From the NCBI GenBank assembly GCA_012798435.1, contig JAAZNF010000087.1:1-64000 (forward strand): DNA of 64,000 nucleotides, given 5' to 3'. The notes under the pieces are model-generated. The model ran no database searches, was not told the DNA's origin, and saw nothing but the letters and a program-made list of their open reading frames with translations. The translations under genes and the position numbers were made by a program. The DNA comes from Myxococcales bacterium (lineage in GTDB: Bacteria > Myxococcota > B64-G9). Positions 1 to 7,506 of the stretch are shown piece after piece (position 1 is the first letter of the stretch; every line of letters starts with the position of its first letter).

Positions 1-10
1 CCATCCGGCA

Positions 11-52
11 GATCGAATGGTGCCAGTCACCCCGGAAATAGTTATTAATCAA
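11..52. repeat. REP-like direct repeat, left boundary of Rhs island
   Basis: A stretch of about 42 bases contains the near-palindrome GGTGCCAGTCACC followed by CCCGGAAATA and then GTTATTAATCAAT. The same string, with a small internal duplication, recurs at 3155-3217 right after the transposase remnant. The pair therefore brackets the toxin island. Palindromes of this kind commonly accompany RAYT transposases; the link here is an inference from position. Confidence 0.6.
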
Positions 53-97
53 TAGATTACGTCATGGATTGACGGTTTATGACACCGGAACCGGAGG

Positions 98-991
98 GTG
101 GCGCGGAAGGTGAACGGAGCGGTGCAGAAGGGGTACCTGTGGAAGGGGCAGCTCAGGATAGTTGCCGAGCTGGATGCGAGCGGGCAGGTGACGAGCAGGT
201 TCATCTATGGTACAAAGGTCAACGTGCCGGAGTACATGATAAAGGGCGGCGCGACGTACAGGCTGATTGCCGACCAGCTCGGCTCGGTGCGGCTGGTGGT
301 AAACACCTCTACCGGCGCGGTCGCGCAGCGCATGGACTACGACGAGTTCGGCGTCGTCACAAACGACACCAACCCCGGCTTCACCCCCTTCGGATTCGCC
401 GGCGGGCTGTACGACAATGACACCAAGCTCGTCCGCTTCGGCGCCAGGGACTACGATGCCGAGACGGGGAGGTGGACGAGCAAGGATCCGATCCTGTTCG
501 CCGGAGGGGATGCGAATCTGTTTGGGTATATTCTCTCTGATCCGATTAATGCGGTTGATGTCCTTGGCCTAAAACCAGGTGACAGATATCGACACGAAGA
601 CAGCGCGGCAATGGCAGCGAGTGCAGACATCTGGGACCAATACTATTTTGACAGGTCATATCCTCCCGCGGATCAGATTGACATTGAACGAGGAGGTTTT
701 ATCTGTGTTTGCGAAGACGGGTTTTTTACATATACTCCAATGACAGATGGTGGCTTTGGATTTTGTGATCCCCGGGGTGGCGAGAAGTGCCCGCCGGGAT
801 GTGAGGCATATGCATTCTATCACTCGCACCCTAACAACACCGGCATTAGTGGAGATGACAGATTCTATGGCAACAAGATCGTGCCCTTGAGGCGGGGTTA
901 TGCTGTCGGTTCAAATGGAAGCGTATTCTACTACGACGATGTGCTCGGTATTGACAGTGCATTTCTTGGAAGCGTCAACTATGGCAAATAG
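98..991 (+). CDS. Rhs core fragment with DUF4329/JAB-like C-terminal toxin tip
   Basis: This is the 3' end of an Rhs/YD-repeat polymorphic toxin, not a full gene. Residues 1-150 carry the Rhs core, including [14 protein letters not shown] and the DPINAVDVLGL border that separates core from toxin. The tip (about 150-297) contains YHSHP followed by SGDD, resembling the metal-binding H-x-H-P...S-x-x-D signature of JAB/DUF4329 domains often found on Rhs tips; a proteolytic role is possible but unproven. The frame is open only from 83, and a stop at 80-82 together with a YD-like sequence in another frame upstream suggests frameshift or truncation. Rhs tips act as contact-dependent effectors; a displaced tip needs recombination into a full Rhs gene to be delivered. 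The next gene overlaps its end by 11 bases and is the likely immunity gene. The GTG start is nominal. Confidence 0.7.
   Translation: MARKVNGAVQKGYLWKGQLRIVAELDASGQVTSRFIYGTKVNVPEYMIKGGATYRLIADQLGSVRLVVNTSTGAVAQRMDYDEFGVVTNDTNPGFTPFGFAGGLYDNDTKLVRFGARDYDAETGRWTSKDPILFAGGDANLFGYILSDPINAVDVLGLKPGDRYRHEDSAAMAASADIWDQYYFDRSYPPADQIDIERGGFICVCEDGFFTYTPMTDGGFGFCDPRGGEKCPPGCEAYAFYHSHPNNTGISGDDRFYGNKIVPLRRGYAVGSNGSVFYYDDVLGIDSAFLGSVNYGK
184..560 (+). repeat. Duplicated Rhs core segment, copy 1
   Basis: This stretch is highly similar to 1962-2335: both encode the same Rhs core from [19 protein letters not shown] to the DPIN border. The two copies are in direct orientation with a toxin tip after each. 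This is the arrangement that lets displaced Rhs tips recombine through the conserved core. Confidence 0.75.
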
Positions 992-1907
992 AATATTTAC
1001 ATATGGCACGGTGGTAGCTGTACTGCTTGAGTTGGTGTGTTGCAAGGAGGAGAACGGCACCCAGGGGGTTCGCTGGGTGGAGGAGACAAGACCTGGTGTT
1101 CAGTTCCTGATTTCCGAGATCCGACGAATATCGGACTGCATCGAAAAAGGTAAGACATGCGTCGCGGATTATAAAGAGCTGATTCGCAGAAAAGTCGATT
1201 TTGAGTTCGGCATTGACAATGATCTAAAATGTTTCATTGGAAAAAACAATGAAGAGATTCGTGATGTTCTTGGCAGGCCCCAGGTGGTTGATCGTGACTA
1301 TGACCTCGGTATGAATGATGGCAAGATCCTAACAGGTGATTGGGAGTACCGACTCTTGACCAGCGATGAGTTGGTAGATCGTTGTTTTATGAGGATTCCT
1401 GACAGTGTATATATTCGGTACGATGAACGATGTGTATGTTCATCGGCATTCCGTGCGTTGACGAGTACTGCTCTTCTAAAAAGCGAATACTTTTCTTATC
1501 ATGATACAGACACCGCTATTAAGGTCCTTGTGGAGCGAGTTATTGACTATGACGAATATGATGTGCGGGTCATATCTTCAAAAAAGGTTGATAAGGTTAG
1601 AGTCATGGGTGTTGACTGCAAGAGATTGGAAGACGAACCATCAGGCGAAAGTAAAAAGAGCCATCAGGCAAGACTTGCCGAGCTCGAGAAGGTCGTCATG
1701 GGAAAGGTGATCATGCTGTCCAAAGACAAAATATGCAGTGATTCGGATGTGACAAAAGACCGAAGGTATGTTATCGTCCCGCACGGGCCATTCGATTATG
1801 GGGGCTACTTAATAGAGAACGAATACTGTGTGCCGGCTGTGTATTCGTGCAGATACGAGCGGGAGGATAAATATAAGAGAATAAAGGACAAGGAGCAAAG
1901 AGAGTAG
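981..1907 (+). CDS. Putative lipoprotein, candidate immunity protein for the upstream Rhs tip
   Basis: The 308-residue product begins [12 protein letters not shown] and has a short hydrophobic segment ending LVCC, which could be a lipoprotein signal (imperfect lipobox). The rest is charged and soluble, with many Lys/Glu and a Lys-rich tail. I do not recognise a family. The start at 981 is chosen because it lies 11 bases inside the end of the toxin gene, with GGAAG at 968-972, and gives a signal-like N-terminus; an upstream start at 900 would read through the toxin gene. Immediate overlap with a toxin tip is the classic position of an Rhs immunity gene, and envelope location would fit protection against an incoming effector. 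Base composition is clearly more AT-rich than the flanking chromosome, consistent with transfer. Confidence 0.55.
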   Translation: MANRIFTYGTVVAVLLELVCCKEENGTQGVRWVEETRPGVQFLISEIRRISDCIEKGKTCVADYKELIRRKVDFEFGIDNDLKCFIGKNNEEIRDVLGRPQVVDRDYDLGMNDGKILTGDWEYRLLTSDELVDRCFMRIPDSVYIRYDERCVCSSAFRALTSTALLKSEYFSYHDTDTAIKVLVERVIDYDEYDVRVISSKKVDKVRVMGVDCKRLEDEPSGESKKSHQARLAELEKVVMGKVIMLSKDKICSDSDVTKDRRYVIVPHGPFDYGGYLIENEYCVPAVYSCRYEREDKYKRIKDKEQRE

Positions 1908-1918
1908 TCATACTCCAT

Positions 1919-2623
1919 ATGCTCGGACATCATTGGGTTGTGGCAACGTTGGATTCTGGTGGCCAGGTGACGAGCAGGTTCATATATGGTACCAAGGTGA
2001 ACGTGCCGGAGTACATGCGAAAGAGCAGCACCCTCTACCGCATCATCACCGACCAGCTCGGCTCCGTCCGCCTGGTGGTCAACGCCAGCACCGGCGCGGT
2101 CGCGCAGCGGATGGACTACGACGAGTTCGGCATCGTGACAAACGACACGAATCCTGGGTTCCAGCCCTTCGGCTTCGCCGGGGGGCTCTACGAACCGGAC
2201 ACCAAGCTCACCCGCTTCGGAGCCAGGGACTACGATGCGGAGACGGGGAGGTGGGTGACCAAGGATCCGATAGGTTTCGGGGGAGGGGATGCGAATCTGT
2301 ATGGGTATGTTGTTGCCGATCCGATCAATAAACAAGACACACATGGACTCGCCACCGATTATAACATCCAATGGATTTGTCGTCTCGGTGATTGCGCAGA
2401 AAGAGGAACCCCATTTCTCGCCCCATTTCGCCAGCTCAGCGAGGGTCCAGGGTGTTCTTTTAAGAAATGCTGGGAGAACTGTCGAGGGACAACCAACCCA
2501 ATAGGTGTATGTGGCAAAGGTATTGGTGGAAAACTGCTAACCGCGGTAACTGCTGCATGGGATACAGGCACCGGAATCGGATGCGCCATTACTTGCAGTA
2601 TGGCTCCTTGTGTATGGAAATGA
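1919..2623 (+). CDS. Second displaced Rhs core fragment with Cys-rich toxin tip
   Basis: Residues 1-145 repeat the Rhs core of the first fragment ([14 protein letters not shown], then [11 protein letters not shown] at the core/toxin border). The tip (about 145-234) is different: it is rich in cysteine ([22 protein letters not shown]) and ends in a Gly/Ala-rich hydrophobic stretch. I do not recognise it. Homology to the core begins abruptly near VVATLDSGG, only a few codons after the ATG, so this is a displaced tip rather than an intact gene. Two tips behind one core, each followed by a small unrelated gene, is the normal storage layout of polymorphic toxin repertoires. Confidence 0.65.
   Translation: MLGHHWVVATLDSGGQVTSRFIYGTKVNVPEYMRKSSTLYRIITDQLGSVRLVVNASTGAVAQRMDYDEFGIVTNDTNPGFQPFGFAGGLYEPDTKLTRFGARDYDAETGRWVTKDPIGFGGGDANLYGYVVADPINKQDTHGLATDYNIQWICRLGDCAERGTPFLAPFRQLSEGPGCSFKKCWENCRGTTNPIGVCGKGIGGKLLTAVTAAWDTGTGIGCAITCSMAPCVWK
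1962..2335 (+). repeat. Duplicated Rhs core segment, copy 2
   Basis: Direct repeat of the core DNA at 184-560, diverging mainly at third codon positions and ending where the two toxin tips begin to differ. It supplies the homology for tip exchange. Confidence 0.75.
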
Positions 2624-2647
2624 CACAAGAGAGAATGGTTAACTGCC

Positions 2648-2893
2648 ATGCAAATAAATAGGAAAGAACAAACGGTAAGTAGGTTCATCGAATCGGGAGC
2701 AGACGGCATCAGCATAGACAGAAAGAAGATACAAGCATTGATAAACGCGGAGGCGGAAGAGAAATATGGCCAACAAATAATGAGGTACACAAAATTCATA
2801 TCACTGTGGTACAGAATTCAGCGTTGGATCTACCGGAGAAGACGCTTCAGGGAGGAAATCAGAAAGGCTGTGCCACCAGATGCGTTGTATTAA
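2648..2893 (+). CDS. Small basic protein, possible second immunity gene
   Basis: An 81-residue product starting MQINRKEQTVSRF lies 24 bases after the second Rhs tip. It is charged, with an aromatic/basic patch near the end (RIQRWIYRRRRF), and has no signal peptide or recognisable domain. A purine-rich AAGAGAG lies 13-20 bases upstream, which is weak spacing. Position after a toxin tip suggests an immunity role, but it could equally be a fragment. Base composition matches the AT-rich island rather than the surrounding genome. Confidence 0.4.
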   Translation: MQINRKEQTVSRFIESGADGISIDRKKIQALINAEAEEKYGQQIMRYTKFISLWYRIQRWIYRRRRFREEIRKAVPPDALY

Positions 2894-2979
2894 CCATTAC
2901 GTGACCAGGAAGCGCAGGAGAACCAAGGGGTCAGACACCGGCACATGACACTTGGCGCTGCCCGTGGTCTGGTGGTCTC

Positions 2980-3153
2980 ATGCCAAGGCAGAAGCGAGAG
3001 GACCTCCCGGGCGCCTGGCATCACGTCATGCACCGCGGAGCGCGGCGGGCGCCGATCTTCGCGGTGCCCTCGGACTGCGTGGGCTTCCTCGATCTGGTTG
3101 CGGAGATGGTCTCGCGCCACGGGATCGAGGTGCACGCCTGCTCGCCGATGCCC
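2980..3153 (+). pseudogene. Truncated REP-associated tyrosine transposase (RAYT, IS200-like)
   Basis: The N-terminal 58 codons read MPRQKREDLPGAWHHVMHR followed by a typical RAYT stretch ending VHACSPMP. RAYT/TnpA-REP proteins normally continue with an N-H-x-H motif at exactly this point, which with a later Tyr forms the catalytic site. Here the frame runs into the REP-like palindrome at 3155 instead, so the HUH motif, the catalytic Tyr and about two thirds of the gene are missing. The remnant sits at the right edge of the Rhs island and is probably the source of REP-like palindromes seen elsewhere in the window. Confidence 0.7.
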
Positions 3154-3154
3154 C

Positions 3155-3217
3155 CATCGAATGGTGCCAGCCACCCCGGAAACCCCCCGGGAACCCCGGA
3201 AATGGTTATTAATCAAT
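3155..3217. repeat. REP-like direct repeat, right boundary of Rhs island
   Basis: ATCGAATGGTGCCAGCCACC, a CCCGGAAA repeat and GTTATTAATCAAT match 11-52. This copy carries an extra internal duplication of the CCCCGGAA unit of about 18 bases. It starts immediately after the break point of the transposase reading frame. Confidence 0.6.
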
Positions 3218-3222
3218 TGGAT

Positions 3223-3575
3223 ACGTTGAGGGTATTTATGGGGACAGGCCCCCTGGCGCGCCCTGTCGTGACCATGGATACTGCGTTGGCAACTGCTTTG
3301 CGTCATCTCCAGTAATGGTTGCTTCGTTCGAGGCGTGTGCTTCGCTATCCGAGAAGTGTGCTCCTGCAGCCGCGACCGTTCGAAGGCCCCTTGCGAGAGA
3401 GTTTTCTCGTCTTGCATAGCGAGGATCGAACGGTGCCAGGGTTCGCTCGGGCGCAAAGATCGCAGGAGAGGTCATCACTGCGATGTGGTCTTGTCGCACG
3501 GCACTAGGATCTCTCCAACCGGCTAGGCGTGCGCGCGCAACCACATGCTTTGCAAGCGTTTTTTCGTGCGAATTT
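3223..3575. other. Non-coding stretch between Rhs island and beta-oxidation operon
   Basis: No convincing gene is present on either strand. A degenerate GGTGCCAGG string near 3432-3442 may be a decayed REP copy. The last part turns AT-rich and leads into the promoter region of the operon that begins at 3662. Confidence 0.5.
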
Positions 3576-3579
3576 TCTT

Positions 3580-3619
3580 TATATTTTCTGGTTGACACGA
3601 AAGTCAATCTGTGTTTAGC
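3580..3619 (+). promoter_or_regulatory. Putative promoter with palindromic operator for the beta-oxidation operon
   Basis: An AT-rich segment with TATATT at 3580-3585 is followed by the perfect inverted repeat TTGAC-N6-GTCAA at 3592-3607. The palindrome would overlap the transcription start if TATATT is the -10 box; alternatively its left arm could serve as a -35 (TTGACA) with a poor -10. A dyad at this spot suggests a repressor, as is usual for fatty-acid degradation operons (FadR or TetR-type), but the regulator cannot be named from sequence. Confidence 0.4.
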
Positions 3620-3661
3620 CTGCTGCGTCAAGAGCGGTCTTTCAATCCCCAAGGAGGGTTC

Positions 3662-6124
3662 ATGAAGCGCAAGATCGAGAAAGTGGCGGTACTCGGCGCC
3701 GGGATCATGGGCACCGGCATCGCGGCCCACCTGGCCAACTGCCGGATCCCCTGTTACCTCCTCGACATCGTGCCCAAGGAGCTCACCGAGGAGGACAAGA
3801 AGGCCGGCCTCACCCTGGACTCGCCGGCCTTCCGAAACAAGTTCTCGCAGGGTGGCGTTGCGAACGCCCTCAAGAATAAAAAACCCATCCCGGCCTTCTA
3901 CCACGACTCCTTCGCCCAACTCGTCACCTGCGGCAACTTCGAAGACAACATGGAGTGGCTCAAGGAGTGCGACTGGGTGGTGGAGGTGGTGGTCGAGAAC
4001 CTCGACATCAAGCGCAAGCTCTTCGAAAAGGTCGAGAAGAACCTCAAGAAGGGCGCCATCGTCTCCTCCAACACCTCGGGCCTGCCCATCAAGGGCATGG
4101 TCGAGGGGCGCTCGGCGGAGTTCCGCAAGAACTTCCTGGTCACGCACTTCTTCAACCCGGTGCGCTTCATGCGCCTTTTGGAAGTCATCGGCGGCGCCGA
4201 CACCGACCCCGAGGTGGTGAAGTTCATGGCCGACTTCGGCCAGAACGTGCTGGGCAAGGGCATCGTGTACGGCTACGACTCGCCCAACTTCGTGGCCAAC
4301 CGCATCGGCGTGTACGGCATGGTGCGGACCTTCAAGGAGATGATGGACAAGGGCTACAGCGTGGAGGAGGTGGACGCCATCCTGGGCGAGCCCATGGGCC
4401 GGCCCAAGACCGCGGCCTTCCGCACCATCGACATGGTGGGCCTGGACACGGTGGTGCACATCATCGACAACTGCTACCAGAGCCTCACCGACGACGACGA
4501 GCGCGAGCTGTTCAAGGTGCCCGACTTCGTGCGCAAGATGGCCGAGAAGAAGTGGCTCGGCAACAAGACCAAGGGCGGCTTCTATAAGAAGCAAAAGGGT
4601 TCCGGCGAGGGCGACGAGGGCGAGATGCTGGTGATCGACCCGCAGACCGCCGACTACCGCCCCAAGCAGAAGGTGCGCATCGATTCCTTGGGCGCCGCCA
4701 AGAACACCGAGGATCTGCGCGAGCGCGTGAAGAACCTGCTGGCCGCCGACGACCGCGCCGGGCAGTTCGCCTGGGCGGTGTTCCGCGACACGCTCATCTA
4801 CTCGGGCAAGATGCTGGGCAAGATCTGCGACGACGTGGTGCAGATCGACAACGGCATGAAGTGGGGCTACAACTGGAGCCAGGGCCCGTTCGAGGCCTGG
4901 GACGCGGTCGGCTTCGACGACGTGTGCCAGCGCATGGAGAAGGACGGCAAAAAGCTCCCGCCCATCGCCGCCGCCATCCGCAAGGCCAAGGGGCCGGGCT
5001 TCTACAAGCGCGAGAAGGGCAAGACCTACTACTTCGATCTCAAGAGCAAGAAGTACAAGCCCATCGCCGCCGACCCGCTGGCCATCCGGCTGCCCGACGT
5101 GCGCGACGTGCGCGGCGAGGTGGCCGCCAACGCCGGGGCCACCCTGTACGATCTCGGCGAGGGCGTCCTGTGCTGCGAGTTCCACACCAAGATGAACTCC
5201 ATCGACGCCGACGTGCTGGGCATGATGAACCAGGGCATCGACCTTCTGGAGAAGGACGACCGCTGGATCGGCATGGTGATCGGCAACCACGGCGAGAACT
5301 TCTGCGTGGGCGCCAACCTGATGCTGGTGTTCATGGTGATCCAGCAGGCCAACTCCGCCGAGAGCGACTCCGACAAGCGCGCCATCTGGGCCCAGCTCGA
5401 GGCGGTGGTGAAGCAGATGCAGGACACCTGCCAGCGCCTCAAGTACAGCGCAAAGCCTACCGTGGCTGCGCCCTTCGGCATGACGCTGGGCGGCGGCATG
5501 GAGATCTCCATGGGCGCCGACCGCATCTGCGCCCACGCCGATCTGTTCATGGGCCAGGTCGAGTTGGGGGTGGGGCTCATCCCCGGCGGCGGTGGCACCA
5601 AGGAACTCCTGGTGCGCAACATGGAAGGGCTGCCGGAGAACATCGAGGGCGTCAACCTCATCCACTTCGTGCGCCAGGCCTTCGAGGCCATCGGCATGGC
5701 CAAGGTGAGCATGAGCGCGCACGAGGCCCAGGCGCTCAAGTTCCTGCGACATACCGACAAGATCGTGACCAACAAGGACCAGCTCCTCGGCACCGCCAAG
5801 CGCATGGTGCAGGCCATGGCCCTGGAGGGCTACCAGCAGCCGCTGCCGCGCACCCTGCGCCTGCCGGGCGAGATGGGATACGCCACCTTCAAGATGGTCA
5901 TCGACTCCATGTGCAAGCAGCACCAGATCACCCCGCACGAGCAGGTCATGGCCGAGAAACTGGCCTGGGTGCTGTGCGGCGGCAAGACCTCGCCCAGCGT
6001 GCCGGTCAGCGAGCAGTACATCCTGGATCTCGAGCGCGAGGCCTTCCTGTCGCTGTGCGGCCATCCCAAGAGCCAGGAGCGCATGCAGCACTTTTTGCTG
6101 AAGGGCAAGCCCCTCCGGAACTAG
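3662..6124 (+). CDS. 3-hydroxyacyl-CoA dehydrogenase / enoyl-CoA hydratase fusion (FadN-like)
   Basis: Bifunctional beta-oxidation enzyme of 820 residues: hydrates trans-2-enoyl-CoA and oxidises L-3-hydroxyacyl-CoA with NAD+. The N-terminal NAD-binding motif is GAGIMGTG (12-19); the dehydrogenase part continues through THFFNPVRFM (about 162-171). The hydratase is C-terminal, with GENFCVGANL near 545, LGGGMEISMGAD near 610 and VELGVGLIPGGGG near 640; both catalytic glutamates of the crotonase family are present. Dehydrogenase-first order matches Bacillus FadN rather than E. coli FadB, where the hydratase comes first. AAGGAGG at 3651-3657 fixes the start at 3662. The thiolase gene follows after 31 bases, so this is a two-gene operon converting enoyl-CoA to acetyl-CoA plus shortened acyl-CoA. 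Confidence 0.93.
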   Translation: MKRKIEKVAVLGAGIMGTGIAAHLANCRIPCYLLDIVPKELTEEDKKAGLTLDSPAFRNKFSQGGVANALKNKKPIPAFYHDSFAQLVTCGNFEDNMEWLKECDWVVEVVVENLDIKRKLFEKVEKNLKKGAIVSSNTSGLPIKGMVEGRSAEFRKNFLVTHFFNPVRFMRLLEVIGGADTDPEVVKFMADFGQNVLGKGIVYGYDSPNFVANRIGVYGMVRTFKEMMDKGYSVEEVDAILGEPMGRPKTAAFRTIDMVGLDTVVHIIDNCYQSLTDDDERELFKVPDFVRKMAEKKWLGNKTKGGFYKKQKGSGEGDEGEMLVIDPQTADYRPKQKVRIDSLGAAKNTEDLRERVKNLLAADDRAGQFAWAVFRDTLIYSGKMLGKICDDVVQIDNGMKWGYNWSQGPFEAWDAVGFDDVCQRMEKDGKKLPPIAAAIRKAKGPGFYKREKGKTYYFDLKSKKYKPIAADPLAIRLPDVRDVRGEVAANAGATLYDLGEGVLCCEFHTKMNSIDADVLGMMNQGIDLLEKDDRWIGMVIGNHGENFCVGANLMLVFMVIQQANSAESDSDKRAIWAQLEAVVKQMQDTCQRLKYSAKPTVAAPFGMTLGGGMEISMGADRICAHADLFMGQVELGVGLIPGGGGTKELLVRNMEGLPENIEGVNLIHFVRQAFEAIGMAKVSMSAHEAQALKFLRHTDKIVTNKDQLLGTAKRMVQAMALEGYQQPLPRTLRLPGEMGYATFKMVIDSMCKQHQITPHEQVMAEKLAWVLCGGKTSPSVPVSEQYILDLEREAFLSLCGHPKSQERMQHFLLKGKPLRN

Positions 6125-6155
6125 CCGGCGGGCCACTGGAACGAAGGAGAATGCC

Positions 6156-7346
6156 ATGACTCGTGAAGCCGTCATCGTCAGCGCGGTCCGCTCGCCCATC
6201 GCCCGCTACCGCCGTGGCAAGTTCAAGGACACCCACCCGGTGTACTACGGCGGGCAGGTGTTCCGGGAGGCGGTGAAGCGCGCCAAGGGGTTGAAACCCG
6301 AGGACATCGACGACGTCATCGTGGGCTGCGCCATGCCCGAGGCCGAGCTGGGCATGAACCTGGCCCGGCTGGTGTCGTTCGCGGCCAAGATCCCCTACAC
6401 GGCCTCGGCCGTCACCGTGAACCGCTTCTGCGCCTCGGGCCTGCAGAGCATCTCCCAGGCCGCCGAGCGCATCATGCTCGACGAGGCCGACGTCATCGTG
6501 GCCGGTGGGGTCGAGGACATGAGCCACGTGCCCATGGGCGGCAACAAGCCGGTGGCCGAGCTCAACCTGGTGAACGAGTGGGTGGAGGCCTACACCCCCA
6601 TGGGGCTCACCGCCGACAACGTGGCCCGCAAGTTCAACATATCGCGCGAGCGGCAGGACAAGTTCGCCCTGCGCTCCCACCAGAACGCCATCCGGGCCAT
6701 CGACGAGGGGCGCTTCAAGACCCAGATCCTGCCCATCACCACCGAGGTCATCGAGCCGGGCCCCGATGGGCGTCCCAAGGTGAAGCAAGTGACCGTGGAC
6801 ACCGACGAGGGGCCGCGCCGCGACACCTCGCTGGAGGGGCTGGCCAAGCTCCGGCCGGCCTTCGACCCCAAGGAGGGCACGGTCACCGCCGGCAACTCCT
6901 CCCAGATGAACGACGGCGCCGCCGCGGTGGTGGTGATGAGCCGGGAGAAGGCCCGCTCGCTGGGCCTTAGGCCCCTGGCGGTGTACCGCCGCTTCCAGGT
7001 GGCGGGGACTCCACCCGAGATCATGGGCGTGGGCCCGGCCTACGCCATCCCCAAGCTGCTCGAGAAGGCCGGCATGAAGAAGGAGCAGATCGACCTGTGG
7101 GAGGTCAACGAGGCCTTTGCCTCGCAGGCCTTGTACTGCTGCGAGGACGTGCTGAAGCTGGACATGAACAAGGTCAACGTCAACGGCGGCGCCATCGCGC
7201 TGGGCCACCCGCTGGGCTGCACCGGGGCCTTCCTCACCTGCAAGCTGCTCTACGAGATGGAGCGCTCGAAGCTGCGTTGGGGCGTGGTGAGCATGTGCAT
7301 CGGCGGCGGCATGGGCGCGGCCGGGCTGTTCGAGCGCGAAGCCTAG
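6156..7346 (+). CDS. fadA: Acetyl-CoA acyltransferase (thiolase) of beta-oxidation
   Basis: A 396-residue thiolase that cleaves 3-ketoacyl-CoA with CoA to give acetyl-CoA and a chain two carbons shorter. The nucleophilic Cys is at about 92 (NRFCASGLQ), the acid/base His in GHPLG near 350 and the second catalytic Cys in CIGGGMG near 380; NEAFA is also present. Length is normal. GAAGGAG at 6143-6149 precedes the ATG. It lies directly behind the dehydrogenase/hydratase fusion, as in fadN-fadA operons. Degradative rather than biosynthetic thiolase is inferred from this context. Confidence 0.93.
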   Translation: MTREAVIVSAVRSPIARYRRGKFKDTHPVYYGGQVFREAVKRAKGLKPEDIDDVIVGCAMPEAELGMNLARLVSFAAKIPYTASAVTVNRFCASGLQSISQAAERIMLDEADVIVAGGVEDMSHVPMGGNKPVAELNLVNEWVEAYTPMGLTADNVARKFNISRERQDKFALRSHQNAIRAIDEGRFKTQILPITTEVIEPGPDGRPKVKQVTVDTDEGPRRDTSLEGLAKLRPAFDPKEGTVTAGNSSQMNDGAAAVVVMSREKARSLGLRPLAVYRRFQVAGTPPEIMGVGPAYAIPKLLEKAGMKKEQIDLWEVNEAFASQALYCCEDVLKLDMNKVNVNGGAIALGHPLGCTGAFLTCKLLYEMERSKLRWGVVSMCIGGGMGAAGLFEREA

Positions 7347-7506
7347 ACACGATTCATCCCGCTCCGTTCGCCCCCTCCATCTTCTCCAGATGTCGGGGAT
7401 TCATCTGAAATGACCCAGGGGAAGCGCCATCCGCCGCAAATGATCTCTTCGCGTTCTTCCCCTACGAGGCAGGTTCTCTCTTCGCAGGCTCGCCGGAGCT
7501 TCGAGC

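Noticed and set aside
3236-6199. A nearly 1000-codon open frame on the minus strand opposite the FadN-like gene
   Set aside because: It is rich in His, Leu, Val and Ala with no domain, as expected for the antisense of a GC-rich gene with strong third-position bias; the plus strand encodes a clear enzyme with a ribosome site.
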